Part shown: positions 43,056-52,498 of the stretch, piece by piece
Position numbering within the stretch: the first letter of the stretch is position 1
Layout of the letters: each line of letters starts with the position of its first letter
Assembly (NCBI RefSeq): GCF_014287515.2
Contig: NZ_CP092473.1
Coordinates: forward strand, 3,631,501-3,695,500
DNA: 64,000 nucleotides
Direction: 5' to 3'
Source: Roseburia rectibacter
GTDB taxonomy: Bacteria > Bacillota > Clostridia > Lachnospirales > Lachnospiraceae
Made by a program: the position numbers and the translations under genes
The notes under the pieces: generated by a model
The model's input: the letters and a program-made list of their open reading frames with translations, nothing else
Told to the model about the DNA's origin: nothing
The model's database searches: none

Positions 43056-43128
43056 AAATTCGCAGTTTTATTCTTTATATTCGTAAATATTCTAAATTAT
43101 ATAATTGGAGGAGGATTTGATGCTGAAA

Positions 43129-43956
43129 TTAGTAAATCTTCTTTCCATTATCATTGAAGTGGCGGCTATCAATACTCTTTTGTTGAAATACATATAAATG
43201 TTTTACATTTCCTCTTTCTGCCATCGCTAATGCATTTCTTGCAATATACAACATATTCTTCGGATTCAACGTAGCAAATATATTTACCGTTATGCCCTCA
43301 GGAAGTTGCCTTAATTCTGAAGACACCGTTTTTATTAACTCTGGACTATAATGCCTACTTAAATCATTTCCCCGCTCTCTGTACACCCTAATGGTAGGCA
43401 AACTAGCTTTCAAACGTGGAAGCTGGCGGTACTCTATAGGATATGTATCTTCAATTACAAGATTTATCTCTTTAGGAATATTTCCATTTCTGAAGTTTTT
43501 TCTTTCTAATTTTACTTCCGCATTATCTTCAGGATAATCGTTATCATCAATTGGAAAATCATCAAATAATTCATTAACGACTATTTTTGTTTGCATATAC
43601 TGCGGAACTTTTTTCAAATTACACTTTCTTATGTTCAGCACTTTAGCCGAAAACCAAAACCACCAATACGGATAGGAATGATATGTATTTACTCTGTTCA
43701 TCATCACACTATCATGATTATGTTTTCTAAATATACGAAGTACAATAACACATAAAACTATTCCTATAACAACATTACTACTACCTAAAAGCAGAATATA
43801 AAATACGTTATCCGGCTCGATTATATTCTCCTTAAGATAGTCTGAGAACATACCTTTTATATTAAAAATTTTAGGGATAATTAGCACAAATATCGAAATG
43901 ATTATTTCAATAATCTGTATCCCATTATCCTCTATTATTTTTAGCAATCGCTTCAT
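43129..43956 (-). CDS. CBASS effector: two TM helices plus SAVED-like domain (Cap14-like)
   Basis: 275 residues. Two membrane helices (about 15-32, 'IIEIIISIFVLIIPKIF'; about 50-73, 'VFYILLLGSSNVVIGIVLCV') are followed by a soluble domain. In it 'INLVIEDTYPI', 'LPTIRVYRERG', 'LPEGITVNIFATLNPKNMLY' and 'HLYVFQ' resemble the cyclic-nucleotide-binding SAVED fold, though shorter than usual. Such 2TM-SAVED effectors are thought to damage the membrane when they bind the CD-NTase product, killing the infected cell. It overlaps cap3 by 32 bases and ends the operon. The SAVED assignment is by eye and should be tested by structure. Confidence 0.7.
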   Translation of the reverse strand: MKRLLKIIEDNGIQIIEIIISIFVLIIPKIFNIKGMFSDYLKENIIEPDNVFYILLLGSSNVVIGIVLCVIVLRIFRKHNHDSVMMNRVNTYHSYPYWWFWFSAKVLNIRKCNLKKVPQYMQTKIVVNELFDDFPIDDNDYPEDNAEVKLERKNFRNGNIPKEINLVIEDTYPIEYRQLPRLKASLPTIRVYRERGNDLSRHYSPELIKTVSSELRQLPEGITVNIFATLNPKNMLYIARNALAMAERGNVKHLYVFQQKSIDSRHFNDNGKKIY

Positions 43957-44482
43957 CTGTTGTTACCCCTTTTACATATATACCGTCTACTTTTTGACAT
44001 TCTTGTAATTCAGTTATTACCTTAGTGAACGTATCTCCAGCCCATATTCTAACTTGTTTTCTTCCAGCAATAATGAATATTATATAACCACACCCACTAG
44101 TTTCGTTTTCTATAGAACTTCTCCAGTCCTCCCAATCTATAGAAGATGGTATAGGTACATCCTGTGGATGAGTATGCCATACTCCCATATAATAGCTTTT
44201 TTTTACTTCTTCTTTCAGCAAAAAGCTATTATGCCGTGGATCTTTAATCGTAAAATGAATTCTATTACAATAATCTCCACTGAATGGATGAGATATTTTC
44301 TCTAATGAAACATTTTTTGTTATATCATGCTGATATCCTACTATATAACCTCCACTTTCTGGGCTATTAGCTTCATTCTGCAACCACTTATACATTTCAT
44401 CAAAAACATCGGTTAGCACATCCAAAAATCTACCATCCGGCAATATGTATTTTACACAACTATTCTGTTGAGTGATTTCCAC
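43925..44482 (-). CDS. cap3: CBASS Cap3, JAMM/MPN isopeptidase
   Basis: 185 residues from a GTG start. The JAMM metalloprotease motif is complete: Glu42 in 'PESGGYIVG', then His103 and His105 with Asp116 in 'WHTHPQDVPIPSSIDW'. In type II CBASS this enzyme removes conjugates made by Cap2 between the CD-NTase C-terminus and target proteins, reversing priming. It overlaps cap2 by 23 bases and the effector by 32, so all are translated together. Confidence 0.9.
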   Translation of the reverse strand: MEITQQNSCVKYILPDGRFLDVLTDVFDEMYKWLQNEANSPESGGYIVGYQHDITKNVSLEKISHPFSGDYCNRIHFTIKDPRHNSFLLKEEVKKSYYMGVWHTHPQDVPIPSSIDWEDWRSSIENETSGCGYIIFIIAGRKQVRIWAGDTFTKVITELQECQKVDGIYVKGVTTDEAIAKNNRG

Positions 44483-46145
44483 AACAGTTACACATCCCTT
44501 CGTAAAATTTATAATTTTTTTGGTATCCTTCTTCTTTTGTCACAGTAAGAAGATAATTATCATCATCATCTACATCAAATATATTCTCAATACAATATAA
44601 CATTGCAGCGACTGTTCGTAGCAACACTGCTGTACCATAAGGAGCCCGAGTTCCTCCACAACCATTTCTAATAATCAATCTGTTATGTGCATCTTCTTCT
44701 AATCGATTTGCTTTATTATTTATAAGAGCTCCTTTTTCATCTGTGTACAAGCACTGAAAACATCCTTTTTTATTGTATTCTACTTTTAGAAGATGACTAT
44801 AATTGCCTCCAGCTTCAATCCAAGAATAAATTACAGGAATTGAACAATTATTACTCTTCAATAGATTATTAAAATACAATTGTTTATCACTATTACCAAT
44901 GGTGAATATTATAATATCTTGACTGTTTATCTCACTAAGCAAAGCATCTTTATCTAAATCTTTTCCAATTGCCCTTATATGTATTTCTGGATGTAAGTAC
45001 TCCAAGAATAATCTTAATGAATAAGGCTTTTCTAACCCTTGTCCAAATCCACCATAAGCCCATCTCATCATGTTATCTGGCTCAAGCTGGTCTCCATCAT
45101 AGACCGTAATACTGCGAAATCCATTTTTAACCATCTCAGCTGCCACATAACTTCCTAATGAACCCGCTCCAACTATGAGAACTTTTTTATCCATTAAATC
45201 AATTCTATTTCCAATAGCTTTGCTTAACGCATAATAATCTTGTCGTTTGGACTTGATAATTCTTACTTCAGTAATATCATTCTGTATTTTAGCGATTACA
45301 CTATTTTTAGTAGCATTATTAAATGACACTACCATTGTAAACACTTTTCTAACATCATTAATCAGCATTCCAAATGATAAGATCATAGAACGCGCTTTTA
45401 TCTGCTCAGATGATATAAATTCAAATGATTCCCGTGATATATGACTAATTTGCTTACCATATAAAACATTCAATATGTCATTTTTTCCCCATCCTGTTTT
45501 CTTTGTCGGAGGAATAATACCTCTATTATCTATAAGAGGTATGTAATAGGCACAAATATCAGCACGATGTTTCCAATAACAGTTATCTCCATCTTTTTTT
45601 TCTTTATCGTTAAGACTAATTCCATGTGCTACACATCGCATTTCGTCTTTACCTAAATAGACATTCAATTTTTTTGCCTTTGAATCATCACCTAAATAAA
45701 TATCTATTTTTCCCTCTTCAGCAACATCGTCCCAATAATATAGAAACTCCTTCTGTAGTTCCTTTTCTATCTGCAGCTTTGAAAGATTAACTAACTCTAA
45801 CAATCTTTCAATTGCATCTACTATTTTTTCTTCGAACGTAAAGAGTGACATTATCACGCTTCCAGACTCATACAGACATAGAGCTTTATAATTTCCCTCC
45901 GGAAATGATTTATCCTTTCCTATGTCAAACCCTTCCGTCATGATGTGTGGGTAAGCATCACAAGTATCATTCACTGCAAATATAGTCACTCGTGAAGATG
46001 GAACGCTTTCTTCCGGACATAGCATTAAAAAATCATGTTTTCTTATAGAAAAGGTTATATACTTAAGCTTGTTTTCAGATTGCTGAATACATGATATTTC
46101 ATCATACGCCTCTAATATATGTATAGCAGTTAATAATTCATCCAA
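44460..46145 (-). CDS. cap2: CBASS Cap2, fused E2-E1 ubiquitin-transfer-like enzyme
   Basis: 561 residues. The N-terminal E2-like domain has its likely catalytic Cys90 in 'NYKALCLYESG', after 'YPHIMTEGFDIG'. The C-terminal E1-like ThiF domain has the ATP site 'LIVGAGSLGSYVAAEMV' (about 323-339), the acidic 'VYDGDQLEPDNMMRW', and a likely E1 Cys496 in 'NGCGGTRAPYG'. Zinc-type cysteines ('GCFQC', 'CNCC') flank it. Cap2 activates the CD-NTase C-terminus and conjugates it to a target, raising signal synthesis. It overlaps the CD-NTase gene by eight bases. Confidence 0.9.
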   Translation of the reverse strand: MDELLTAIHILEAYDEISCIQQSENKLKYITFSIRKHDFLMLCPEESVPSSRVTIFAVNDTCDAYPHIMTEGFDIGKDKSFPEGNYKALCLYESGSVIMSLFTFEEKIVDAIERLLELVNLSKLQIEKELQKEFLYYWDDVAEEGKIDIYLGDDSKAKKLNVYLGKDEMRCVAHGISLNDKEKKDGDNCYWKHRADICAYYIPLIDNRGIIPPTKKTGWGKNDILNVLYGKQISHISRESFEFISSEQIKARSMILSFGMLINDVRKVFTMVVSFNNATKNSVIAKIQNDITEVRIIKSKRQDYYALSKAIGNRIDLMDKKVLIVGAGSLGSYVAAEMVKNGFRSITVYDGDQLEPDNMMRWAYGGFGQGLEKPYSLRLFLEYLHPEIHIRAIGKDLDKDALLSEINSQDIIIFTIGNSDKQLYFNNLLKSNNCSIPVIYSWIEAGGNYSHLLKVEYNKKGCFQCLYTDEKGALINNKANRLEEDAHNRLIIRNGCGGTRAPYGTAVLLRTVAAMLYCIENIFDVDDDDNYLLTVTKEEGYQKNYKFYEGMCNCCGNHSTE

Positions 46146-47160
46146 AATTATGCTCCTTCTTTGTATTTGTAGATGCAGACATTGCCTTTTTTTCAGGAAT
46201 TACAAATTGTTCTCCAAGCATCTTTTGAACATATTTTGCGGCATCATGTTCTGATTCAACATTTAAAGCATTTGTTAAGTTATCTACAGCAACACATAAC
46301 CTTTTATAAAACGTAACCATATATGTTTCACTGCTATCTCTCATTTTTGAAAAAATATCTGTATAAGGCTTAACTGGCAAATATTTAGATATGTTTGCGC
46401 TTATAACTGTTCCAGATACATCATACGACACATTAGTAAAAGCATTTTTTATTGACTCCATAGTTTTCTTAAGTGCAAGCAAATCATCATCACCATCATC
46501 AGATGAACACTCAACAAAATTATCACATACTAAATATGTTAATCCTATACTTGGTGGAACCTCATGATCAGAAGTAGAATTACTATATTTCTCATCTCTC
46601 CATTTTTTTACAAAACATATAATTCTTCTTAATTGATCGTTACCATTAATTTTATTACACAGGCTCTCATTTAATCCATCTGGATCTGCATCTTCCCATT
46701 TATATGTTCCAGTATCTTTACCGCGAGCCAAATAAACATCTCCATCCATATTGGCATATAGAGGAAGATCTATGTGCATCCATTCTTCACCATCTTCATA
46801 ATATGAAGCTCTTACACACGGTTCTTTAATAGTTACACTTCTCTGAGCAATATCAATCGACTCCTTTAAATAACGTTTGATTTTTCTTGGATCAGGGTTT
46901 TCATCAATATTCAATGGAATCATAACAGCTACATCCATATCTACCACGTCTGAAACAATAGTAGTATTGTACTTATAACTACCTTGAATAAACATACGAA
47001 TATCGCTCTTATTTACTGTAATTCCATGATCCTTTAATTTGCCTGGTAACTTAGTTTTTATTTCATCTTCTAATATTTCGCGCTTTTCTCTAAGATTATC
47101 CGCCTCGCTACTTATACGAATTTCTTTATAAAAATCAGAAAATTCTTTTTTTAATTTCAT
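46138..47160 (-). CDS. CBASS cyclic-oligonucleotide synthase (CD-NTase)
   Basis: 340 residues from the ATG at 47160 (GGGAGG upstream). The nucleotidyltransferase signature is 'QGSYKYNTTI' (Gly60, Ser61) followed by Asp74 and Asp76 in 'VVDMDVAVM', with the third metal-binding Asp131 in 'HIDLPLY'. It makes a cyclic di- or trinucleotide on phage infection. Notably, the protein ends in '...KKEHNFG', a C-terminal glycine as needed for Cap2-mediated conjugation. The clade and product cannot be settled by eye. The 61-base gap upstream holds only a ribosome binding site and a short leader. Confidence 0.9.
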   Translation of the reverse strand: MKLKKEFSDFYKEIRISSEADNLREKREILEDEIKTKLPGKLKDHGITVNKSDIRMFIQGSYKYNTTIVSDVVDMDVAVMIPLNIDENPDPRKIKRYLKESIDIAQRSVTIKEPCVRASYYEDGEEWMHIDLPLYANMDGDVYLARGKDTGTYKWEDADPDGLNESLCNKINGNDQLRRIICFVKKWRDEKYSNSTSDHEVPPSIGLTYLVCDNFVECSSDDGDDDLLALKKTMESIKNAFTNVSYDVSGTVISANISKYLPVKPYTDIFSKMRDSSETYMVTFYKRLCVAVDNLTNALNVESEHDAAKYVQKMLGEQFVIPEKKAMSASTNTKKEHNFG

Positions 47161-47221
47161 ATGTATCCTCCCAAACACATTATTTTTTCTTCTTAGCTTT
47201 TCATCTCGGCCAGCTATCCAA

Positions 47222-47806
47222 TTATTCGTTTACCTTTTTCCCTATAACATTTATCCAGTTGCAACCACGAAAACAGGCATCCGCCGTAGACCATATTTTT
47301 TCTATTTTAAGAGATGCAATATTAAATAATTCTCGAACTGCTCTTTCATCTAAATCGGCATAATATCTCTTATTCTCAATTCTCTCTTCTACTCCGTATT
47401 TCCAGGAAGCATATAATATACCATCTTTCTTCAACGCATTTCTTATACTACACAGGACATCTATCATTTCCTTTGAATCCACATGTAATAATGAAGCACA
47501 AGCCCACACCGCATTAAACTCGTTGTTATAATCCAGTTCTTCAAAAGTAATATTGCAAACATCCCTTCCTATATAGTTTTCTGCCAAACGGCACATTTCC
47601 TTCGATCCATCCACAGAAACCACATCATATCCTTTTGATAAGAAATACCTAGAATCTCTCCCGCTTCCACAGCCCAAGTCCAAAATCTTATCGCCTGGTT
47701 TTAAATACACCTCAAACTGGTCATATGACTCCTGCATTGAAACATTCACTGTCTTATTGAAGTATTCCTCTGCATTTTGGTTGTAATATGTAATAGTCTC
47801 GTTCAT
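47222..47806 (-). CDS. Class I SAM-dependent methyltransferase
   Basis: 194 residues. The SAM-binding motif I is 'KILDLGCGSGRDSRYFLSKG' (about 40-59), followed by 'DVVSVDGSKEMC' and 'FNAVWACASLLHVDSKEM', and 'LKKDGILYASWKYG'. It lacks the DPPY/NPPY motif of adenine or N4-cytosine DNA methylases and the PCQ motif of C5 methylases. It looks like a TehB/UbiE-type small-molecule methyltransferase. Placement directly after the HNH gene, with no gap, and before CBASS suggests a defence-linked role, but the substrate is unknown. Confidence 0.85.
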   Translation of the reverse strand: MNETITYYNQNAEEYFNKTVNVSMQESYDQFEVYLKPGDKILDLGCGSGRDSRYFLSKGYDVVSVDGSKEMCRLAENYIGRDVCNITFEELDYNNEFNAVWACASLLHVDSKEMIDVLCSIRNALKKDGILYASWKYGVEERIENKRYYADLDERAVRELFNIASLKIEKIWSTADACFRGCNWINVIGKKVNE

Positions 47807-49003
47807 CTAAAGCACCCATTCTTCATATTCTTGTAGTTTGGCCGAATCATATACAAGACCCAAATTCTCTCCCAAAATATTGACGAACTGCTCTTTCGTA
47901 TTTCCCGGAATATACAGCTTTTCCGTAGCCCATATAGCATTCAAATGCTGATTTTCACATCTGTCAAAATAATGTTTTAAAATAGCAGCCTGATCTTTAT
48001 TACCATTAGCAAATATTAAGCTGTATAAATAATAGTTATATTCAACGAAATCCTTGATATATCTCCGCTCAGGCAGCTTATTATTTTTACTTGAATTTAA
48101 TTTCTTTGCCATTGGGGTGAGATTCCATAATTCATCGTTTGATACATATGACCTTGGAACAAAATGATCTAAATCAAACTCATCTATAGACAACTCATTA
48201 CCCGTATAAATTTCATATAGTGGTCTTCCTGTAACATCAACAGTTGCAATCCATAATTCTCGTGCATTTTTTAATGACTTACGCTTTTCTTCAGTTTCTG
48301 GCGCTACTTTATACATGACCCCAGGTACACCTGGATTACGATCCTGTATAAATAATGCCTTATTAAACCTAAGCCATCCCATAATAACAGCATAGTTCTG
48401 AAGAATGAAATTAACCCATTCTTCATTAAGCCGAACCCTTCTCTTAAGAGGATTCTCTGCATCCGTAATATCATAAAAAAATTCATGATTTACCTTTGTG
48501 AATGCATTTAAATAGGCTATAAAGCGGCCGTAGTTTTTTCCATCAATATAATCCTTGCCTTCCTTTTCAACAAAAGGCTTTATTAATCTGTAAGGCACAT
48601 AGTCGGTCAAATGCAACTTATCATCTATCAAATTATCTTGATACTTTTGTATAAGAAACAACAAGCGATCCTTTGACGGTGACTTATTTCCGACATCTTC
48701 CTTTGAACATTCATACAGAATCCTTATTGCGTGTTCAAGAAAGTTTTCAGCATTACCATTAACAGTATGACCCAGACGAAGGTGATAATGTGTAACCATA
48801 CGCCAAGCGCCCACGATCATCTCATCTATAACGTCTTCAAACGTAAATAACTGTCTATTCTGAGCAATTAACTTTAATATCGCTTCTAACCAAAAAAACT
48901 TATACCCTTGATCATTATTGCTCAGCAGATGCTCAAATTTCTTTACGTCTAGCTTATTCGAATATAGAATTGTGCTTAACTTACTTGAATCCACCTTTAT
49001 CAC
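47807..49003 (-). CDS. HNH endonuclease linked to the dnd genes
   Basis: 398 residues. The HNH motif is about residues 277-315: 'FDLDHFVPRSYVSNDELWNL' with the key His after Asp, the Asn in 'WNLTPM', and a final 'LNSSKNNKLPERRYI' stretch. The rest is helical and unlike RuvC, so this is not a Cas9 fragment. It sits five bases after dndA and directly before the methyltransferase. It may cut unmodified invading DNA, serving as the nuclease that the helicase-rich upstream genes lack; this is inference. The GTG start is the best available, with a weak binding site. Confidence 0.82.
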   Translation of the reverse strand: MIKVDSSKLSTILYSNKLDVKKFEHLLSNNDQGYKFFWLEAILKLIAQNRQLFTFEDVIDEMIVGAWRMVTHYHLRLGHTVNGNAENFLEHAIRILYECSKEDVGNKSPSKDRLLFLIQKYQDNLIDDKLHLTDYVPYRLIKPFVEKEGKDYIDGKNYGRFIAYLNAFTKVNHEFFYDITDAENPLKRRVRLNEEWVNFILQNYAVIMGWLRFNKALFIQDRNPGVPGVMYKVAPETEEKRKSLKNARELWIATVDVTGRPLYEIYTGNELSIDEFDLDHFVPRSYVSNDELWNLTPMAKKLNSSKNNKLPERRYIKDFVEYNYYLYSLIFANGNKDQAAILKHYFDRCENQHLNAIWATEKLYIPGNTKEQFVNILGENLGLVYDSAKLQEYEEWVL

Positions 49004-49008
49004 CCACT

Positions 49009-50160
49009 TTACAAACTAAACTGCTTCGCCACAGCCAAAAGTTCTCTTATACCTTCTACCGCCTCATCTTTATTTGTTCCTGCTCCCCAACTTATACGCA
49101 ATGAGCTTTCAATTGTATCATTATCAAGTCCCATAGCCACTAAGACATAACTTGGAGTATAACTTTTTGAGGTACATGCTGAGCCATTTGACACACCACA
49201 AAACTGCTTTGTTGATATCATCAATGCCTCAGAAGATACTCCTTTTAATGAAACATTAATTGTTGTATCAACGCAAAACTTCGGATCACCATTAATAGAA
49301 TACTCTATCCCTGAATCATCAAATTCTTTAAGCACAGCTTTTTTTATATCAATCGCTTTTTGGGCATTCTCTTTGTATTCTGTACTTGCAATTTCACATG
49401 CCATACCACATCCAGCAACTAATGCTACTGGGATTGTCCCAGGTCGTATTCCGTGTTCTTGTTGACCGCCATACATGATGTTCTTTACTGGTGGTAACTT
49501 ATATCGATTCTTCTTTAAAACAAGCACACCTATCCCTTGAGGCCCCATTAACTTATGCGCACTAAATGAAAGCATATTATATTTAATGCCACGAATTTCA
49601 TCGACAAGCTTTCCACAACTCTGCGTAGCATCAACATGAAACAATACATTTCTTTGAGCAAGCGCGTCACCAATTTCTTTAACAGGTTGTATTATTCCCG
49701 TTTCATTGTTTACATGCATAACACTAACCAAAAGTGTATCTTCTCTCACTTTATCCAAGACATCAGGAGCATTTACTCTTCCATTAATTCCCGGCTTTAT
49801 AAACTCGACTTCAAATCCGTTTTCAGATAAATGCTTTACCGTTTCAAGAACAGCTTTATGCTCAATTGCAGTTGTAATAATGTGCATCTTCCCATTTTTT
49901 TTGCCATAATCCACTAAGCCTCTTATCGCTATATTATTGCTTTCTGTGGCACCACTAGTAAAAAAAACTTCGTCTGATGAAATTCCTAAAAGTGTTGCAA
50001 CCTGCTTTCTGGCATCCTCTACCACAGATCTCGCTTTTTCACCAAACCCATGCGTTCTACTATCTGCATTTCCAATTGAATTCTTGTAAACATCCACCAT
50101 ACAATCTAAAACTCGTAAATCAATTGGAGCAGAAGCATTATAATCTAAATATGTACTCAT
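49009..50160 (-). CDS. dndA: Cysteine desulfurase DndA
   Basis: 383 residues, a PLP enzyme that takes sulfur from cysteine and supplies DndC. PLP-binding signatures are 'TAIEHKAVLETV', 'VMHVNNETGIIQPV', 'FHVDATQSCGKLV' and the Schiff-base lysine in 'SFSAHKLMGPQGIG'. The catalytic cysteine loop is 'VSNGSACTSKSYTPSYVL'. It overlaps dndE by four bases. Placing dndA after dndE, in the same operon, differs from the separate or divergent dndA of Streptomyces and enterobacteria. Confidence 0.93.
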   Translation of the reverse strand: MSTYLDYNASAPIDLRVLDCMVDVYKNSIGNADSRTHGFGEKARSVVEDARKQVATLLGISSDEVFFTSGATESNNIAIRGLVDYGKKNGKMHIITTAIEHKAVLETVKHLSENGFEVEFIKPGINGRVNAPDVLDKVREDTLLVSVMHVNNETGIIQPVKEIGDALAQRNVLFHVDATQSCGKLVDEIRGIKYNMLSFSAHKLMGPQGIGVLVLKKNRYKLPPVKNIMYGGQQEHGIRPGTIPVALVAGCGMACEIASTEYKENAQKAIDIKKAVLKEFDDSGIEYSINGDPKFCVDTTINVSLKGVSSEALMISTKQFCGVSNGSACTSKSYTPSYVLVAMGLDNDTIESSLRISWGAGTNKDEAVEGIRELLAVAKQFSL

Positions 50161-50546
50161 GCTCTTTTCTCCTTCACTGCTAGTTTTATCAAATCATCAA
50201 ATTCCTTTATAAAACCAGTTCCACACAAATGAGCAATTCCACGTTCTAAGTTCAATCTAAAATACTTTATTACCGTTTCGTTATCTGTAGGCAACTTCAT
50301 CTGTTGACACCATGCTTTTACTAATGCTTCGTACAATTCATAATAATCGCCGCCAAAAGTTAACCATGACATCTCCAAATTGCTATCTGCAGCAATTTGA
50401 ATATCCGTAGGTATTGTTTTTTCACTAAGAGAATAGCAAAGTGCCCATCTGCACAATACATTCCAATTCTTAATTCCTGTTTTACCCTTTAATCTGGACA
50501 ACTGATCTTTTGCCTGCTGAGAAACCCTAACCTGCTTTATAATCAT
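50157..50546 (-). CDS. dndE: DNA phosphorothioation protein DndE
   Basis: 129 residues. 'VRVSQQAKDQLSRLKGKTGI' and 'WNVLCRWALCYSLSEK' match DndE, and 'EMSWLTFGGDYYELYEALVK' is the conserved core. DndE is a small DNA-binding subunit (nicked-DNA binding was reported for E. coli DndE) of the DndCDE modification complex. Only two bases separate it from dndD, and it overlaps dndA by four. Confidence 0.92.
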   Translation of the reverse strand: MIIKQVRVSQQAKDQLSRLKGKTGIKNWNVLCRWALCYSLSEKTIPTDIQIAADSNLEMSWLTFGGDYYELYEALVKAWCQQMKLPTDNETVIKYFRLNLERGIAHLCGTGFIKEFDDLIKLAVKEKRA

Positions 50547-50548
50547 AA

Positions 50549-52495
50549 TTACGCTCCAATCAAATAACCCCGTTCAATAGAGGTACTTTTTGTTTTTTCA
50601 TCGTACTTAAGTGTAAATTCGTCTCCGACATTATCTTTCATTAAACCATAATATGTACTATCAATTTCCGAATCAGTTGAGAGGATGATTGTCTGTTCTC
50701 CCGCATTTGGAAAATACGTATTAATTAACGCTGTTCTATGCAACGAGTCCAACCTTGATAGCGGAGTATCAATAATTACAGGAAGCTTTTTCTTTGAACA
50801 TATTGCCAACGCCCAAAGAATAGATATTACCATCAACTGTTGCTCACCAGCTGATAAAGAATCTTGAGTAACTTCCCTTCCTTCTTCCGACAAATACTTT
50901 ATTGCTAAAGAATCTGACTCCATCACAATCTTATTAATTAAATTCTTCTTGTTAGCTAGCTTTTTATAACAAGATGTAATTGTTTCAGCCAGAATATCCG
51001 TTTTTCTCTTCTGCAATTCAACCTGATACCTATCCAAAATACTAAGTGCTATATTCGAATACTTGATAGTACGCTCTGCACTATCTCGTGATTCTGCTGT
51101 TGCAAGATAGGCTTCAACATATTTATTGAATTCAGATGTAGTAGCCATTACTTTAGAATTTGCTGAAGTTCTTTTTTGTTCTAAAGAGGACATTTTCACT
51201 TGATCTTTAATCAGTTTTTCCTCAGCTTTTTTAATTTTCTTATATACTTCCTGAAGTTCCTTCTCATTGATATCCAACGAAAGATAACTATCCAATTCTC
51301 CTATTTGCTTTTGTTTCTTCTTTTTCTCAGCTAATATTCTTTTAGCCTCTACTTTTGAAGAATCTAAAAGCCCCTCTACTAAATTGTTTGCCTGGAATAA
51401 TGCCTGCTCTGATAAACTATAAACTGGAGCTTCTTGCGTGTTTTCTTGACGTTTTTTTACATAGTCAATGAAATCAAAACTAGCCTTTGTATCCCCCTGA
51501 TATTCATTAACAAATTCATCTAAAATGTTATCTAATTGCAATACTGCCTCTCTCATAATCGTATCATTATGTTCATCTGTAGCTTGCAGTTTTATACTCT
51601 TTAATAAATCAGATACCAAAACCAGTGGTAACTCATTACCTGCAATTTCTCTCAAAAGATTTTCTTCAGCCAACAACTCAGACTTTAATGCCGCTCTTCT
51701 CTGCATAATTTCTTGCTTCTGCTCTACTGCATCTCCACCTTTTGCGTTATACAACTGATGCAACGATTCAAGCTTATCGTTATCCTCAACTAAAACCTGA
51801 GAAAGTTTTTCTAATTCAGCATCAATCTCTTCTAACTCAGCAACTGCTTGATCCTTTTGATCTCGAAGTTTTTGAACCATCTCAGAAGATTTATCATTTA
51901 TATCTTCCTTATTTATTTTCTTTATATTTCTTAGAATATCATTTTCCAAAACATCCAACACAGTTATGCCAAGCATAGATCTAATAGCATTTTTCAACTG
52001 ATTATTAGAACTATCTACTGCCATTTCTGCAATCTTTTCTCCATCAAAGAAGAAGAAGCTTGATAATGCACTTGGTAAAATATTCTCAACAAACATAGGC
52101 CAATTTTGTGTTAAGAATTCATTTGCGACACCATCTTTATAAACAAAGATACTTTCCTCTGTCTTCTTATCAATGCTATTCCAAGCTCTTTTCACCATAT
52201 AGTTTTCTTTCAAGCCATTATTAATTTCAAATTCTAATTCTACAACACACTTTTTATCTTCTGCATTCTTATTAACAAAAGACTTAAGATACTGCGCGTA
52301 AGATCTTTTTTTACTCTCTGTATATGCGACAGAGTTAGAGCCATATAATGCAAGAAGAACCGCCTCCAAAAAAGTAGTCTTTCCTCGACCATTCATTCCA
52401 CCAACTAAAACAATTGGCTTATTGTTGGTAAACAAAAATTCATTATCCCCTGCATATACTCCAAAGTTATGCAATCGTAATCTCTTAATAATCAT
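50549..52495 (-). CDS. dndD: SMC-like ATPase DndD
   Basis: 648 residues. Walker A is 'VGGMNGRGKTTFLEAV' (about 31-46), long coiled coils lie in the middle (about 190-480), the ABC signature is 'DSLSAGEQQLMVISILWAL' and Walker B is 'LPVIIDTPLSRLD'. DndD is the RecF/SMC-type ATPase that is thought to open or alter DNA for sulfur insertion. 'SFFFFDGEKIAEMA' is the usual signature of this family. Length is normal. Confidence 0.95.
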   Translation of the reverse strand: MIIKRLRLHNFGVYAGDNEFLFTNNKPIVLVGGMNGRGKTTFLEAVLLALYGSNSVAYTESKKRSYAQYLKSFVNKNAEDKKCVVELEFEINNGLKENYMVKRAWNSIDKKTEESIFVYKDGVANEFLTQNWPMFVENILPSALSSFFFFDGEKIAEMAVDSSNNQLKNAIRSMLGITVLDVLENDILRNIKKINKEDINDKSSEMVQKLRDQKDQAVAELEEIDAELEKLSQVLVEDNDKLESLHQLYNAKGGDAVEQKQEIMQRRAALKSELLAEENLLREIAGNELPLVLVSDLLKSIKLQATDEHNDTIMREAVLQLDNILDEFVNEYQGDTKASFDFIDYVKKRQENTQEAPVYSLSEQALFQANNLVEGLLDSSKVEAKRILAEKKKKQKQIGELDSYLSLDINEKELQEVYKKIKKAEEKLIKDQVKMSSLEQKRTSANSKVMATTSEFNKYVEAYLATAESRDSAERTIKYSNIALSILDRYQVELQKRKTDILAETITSCYKKLANKKNLINKIVMESDSLAIKYLSEEGREVTQDSLSAGEQQLMVISILWALAICSKKKLPVIIDTPLSRLDSLHRTALINTYFPNAGEQTIILSTDSEIDSTYYGLMKDNVGDEFTLKYDEKTKSTSIERGYLIGA

Positions 52496-52498
52496 TGA

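Noticed and set aside
47807..49003. Cas9-like or CRISPR-linked nuclease because of the HNH motif
   Set aside because: No RuvC motifs, far too short, and no CRISPR repeats nearby.
49009..50160. Housekeeping IscS/NifS for Fe-S clusters
   Set aside because: It overlaps dndE and has no iscU/nifU neighbour, so a DndA role is the better reading, though the family is the same.
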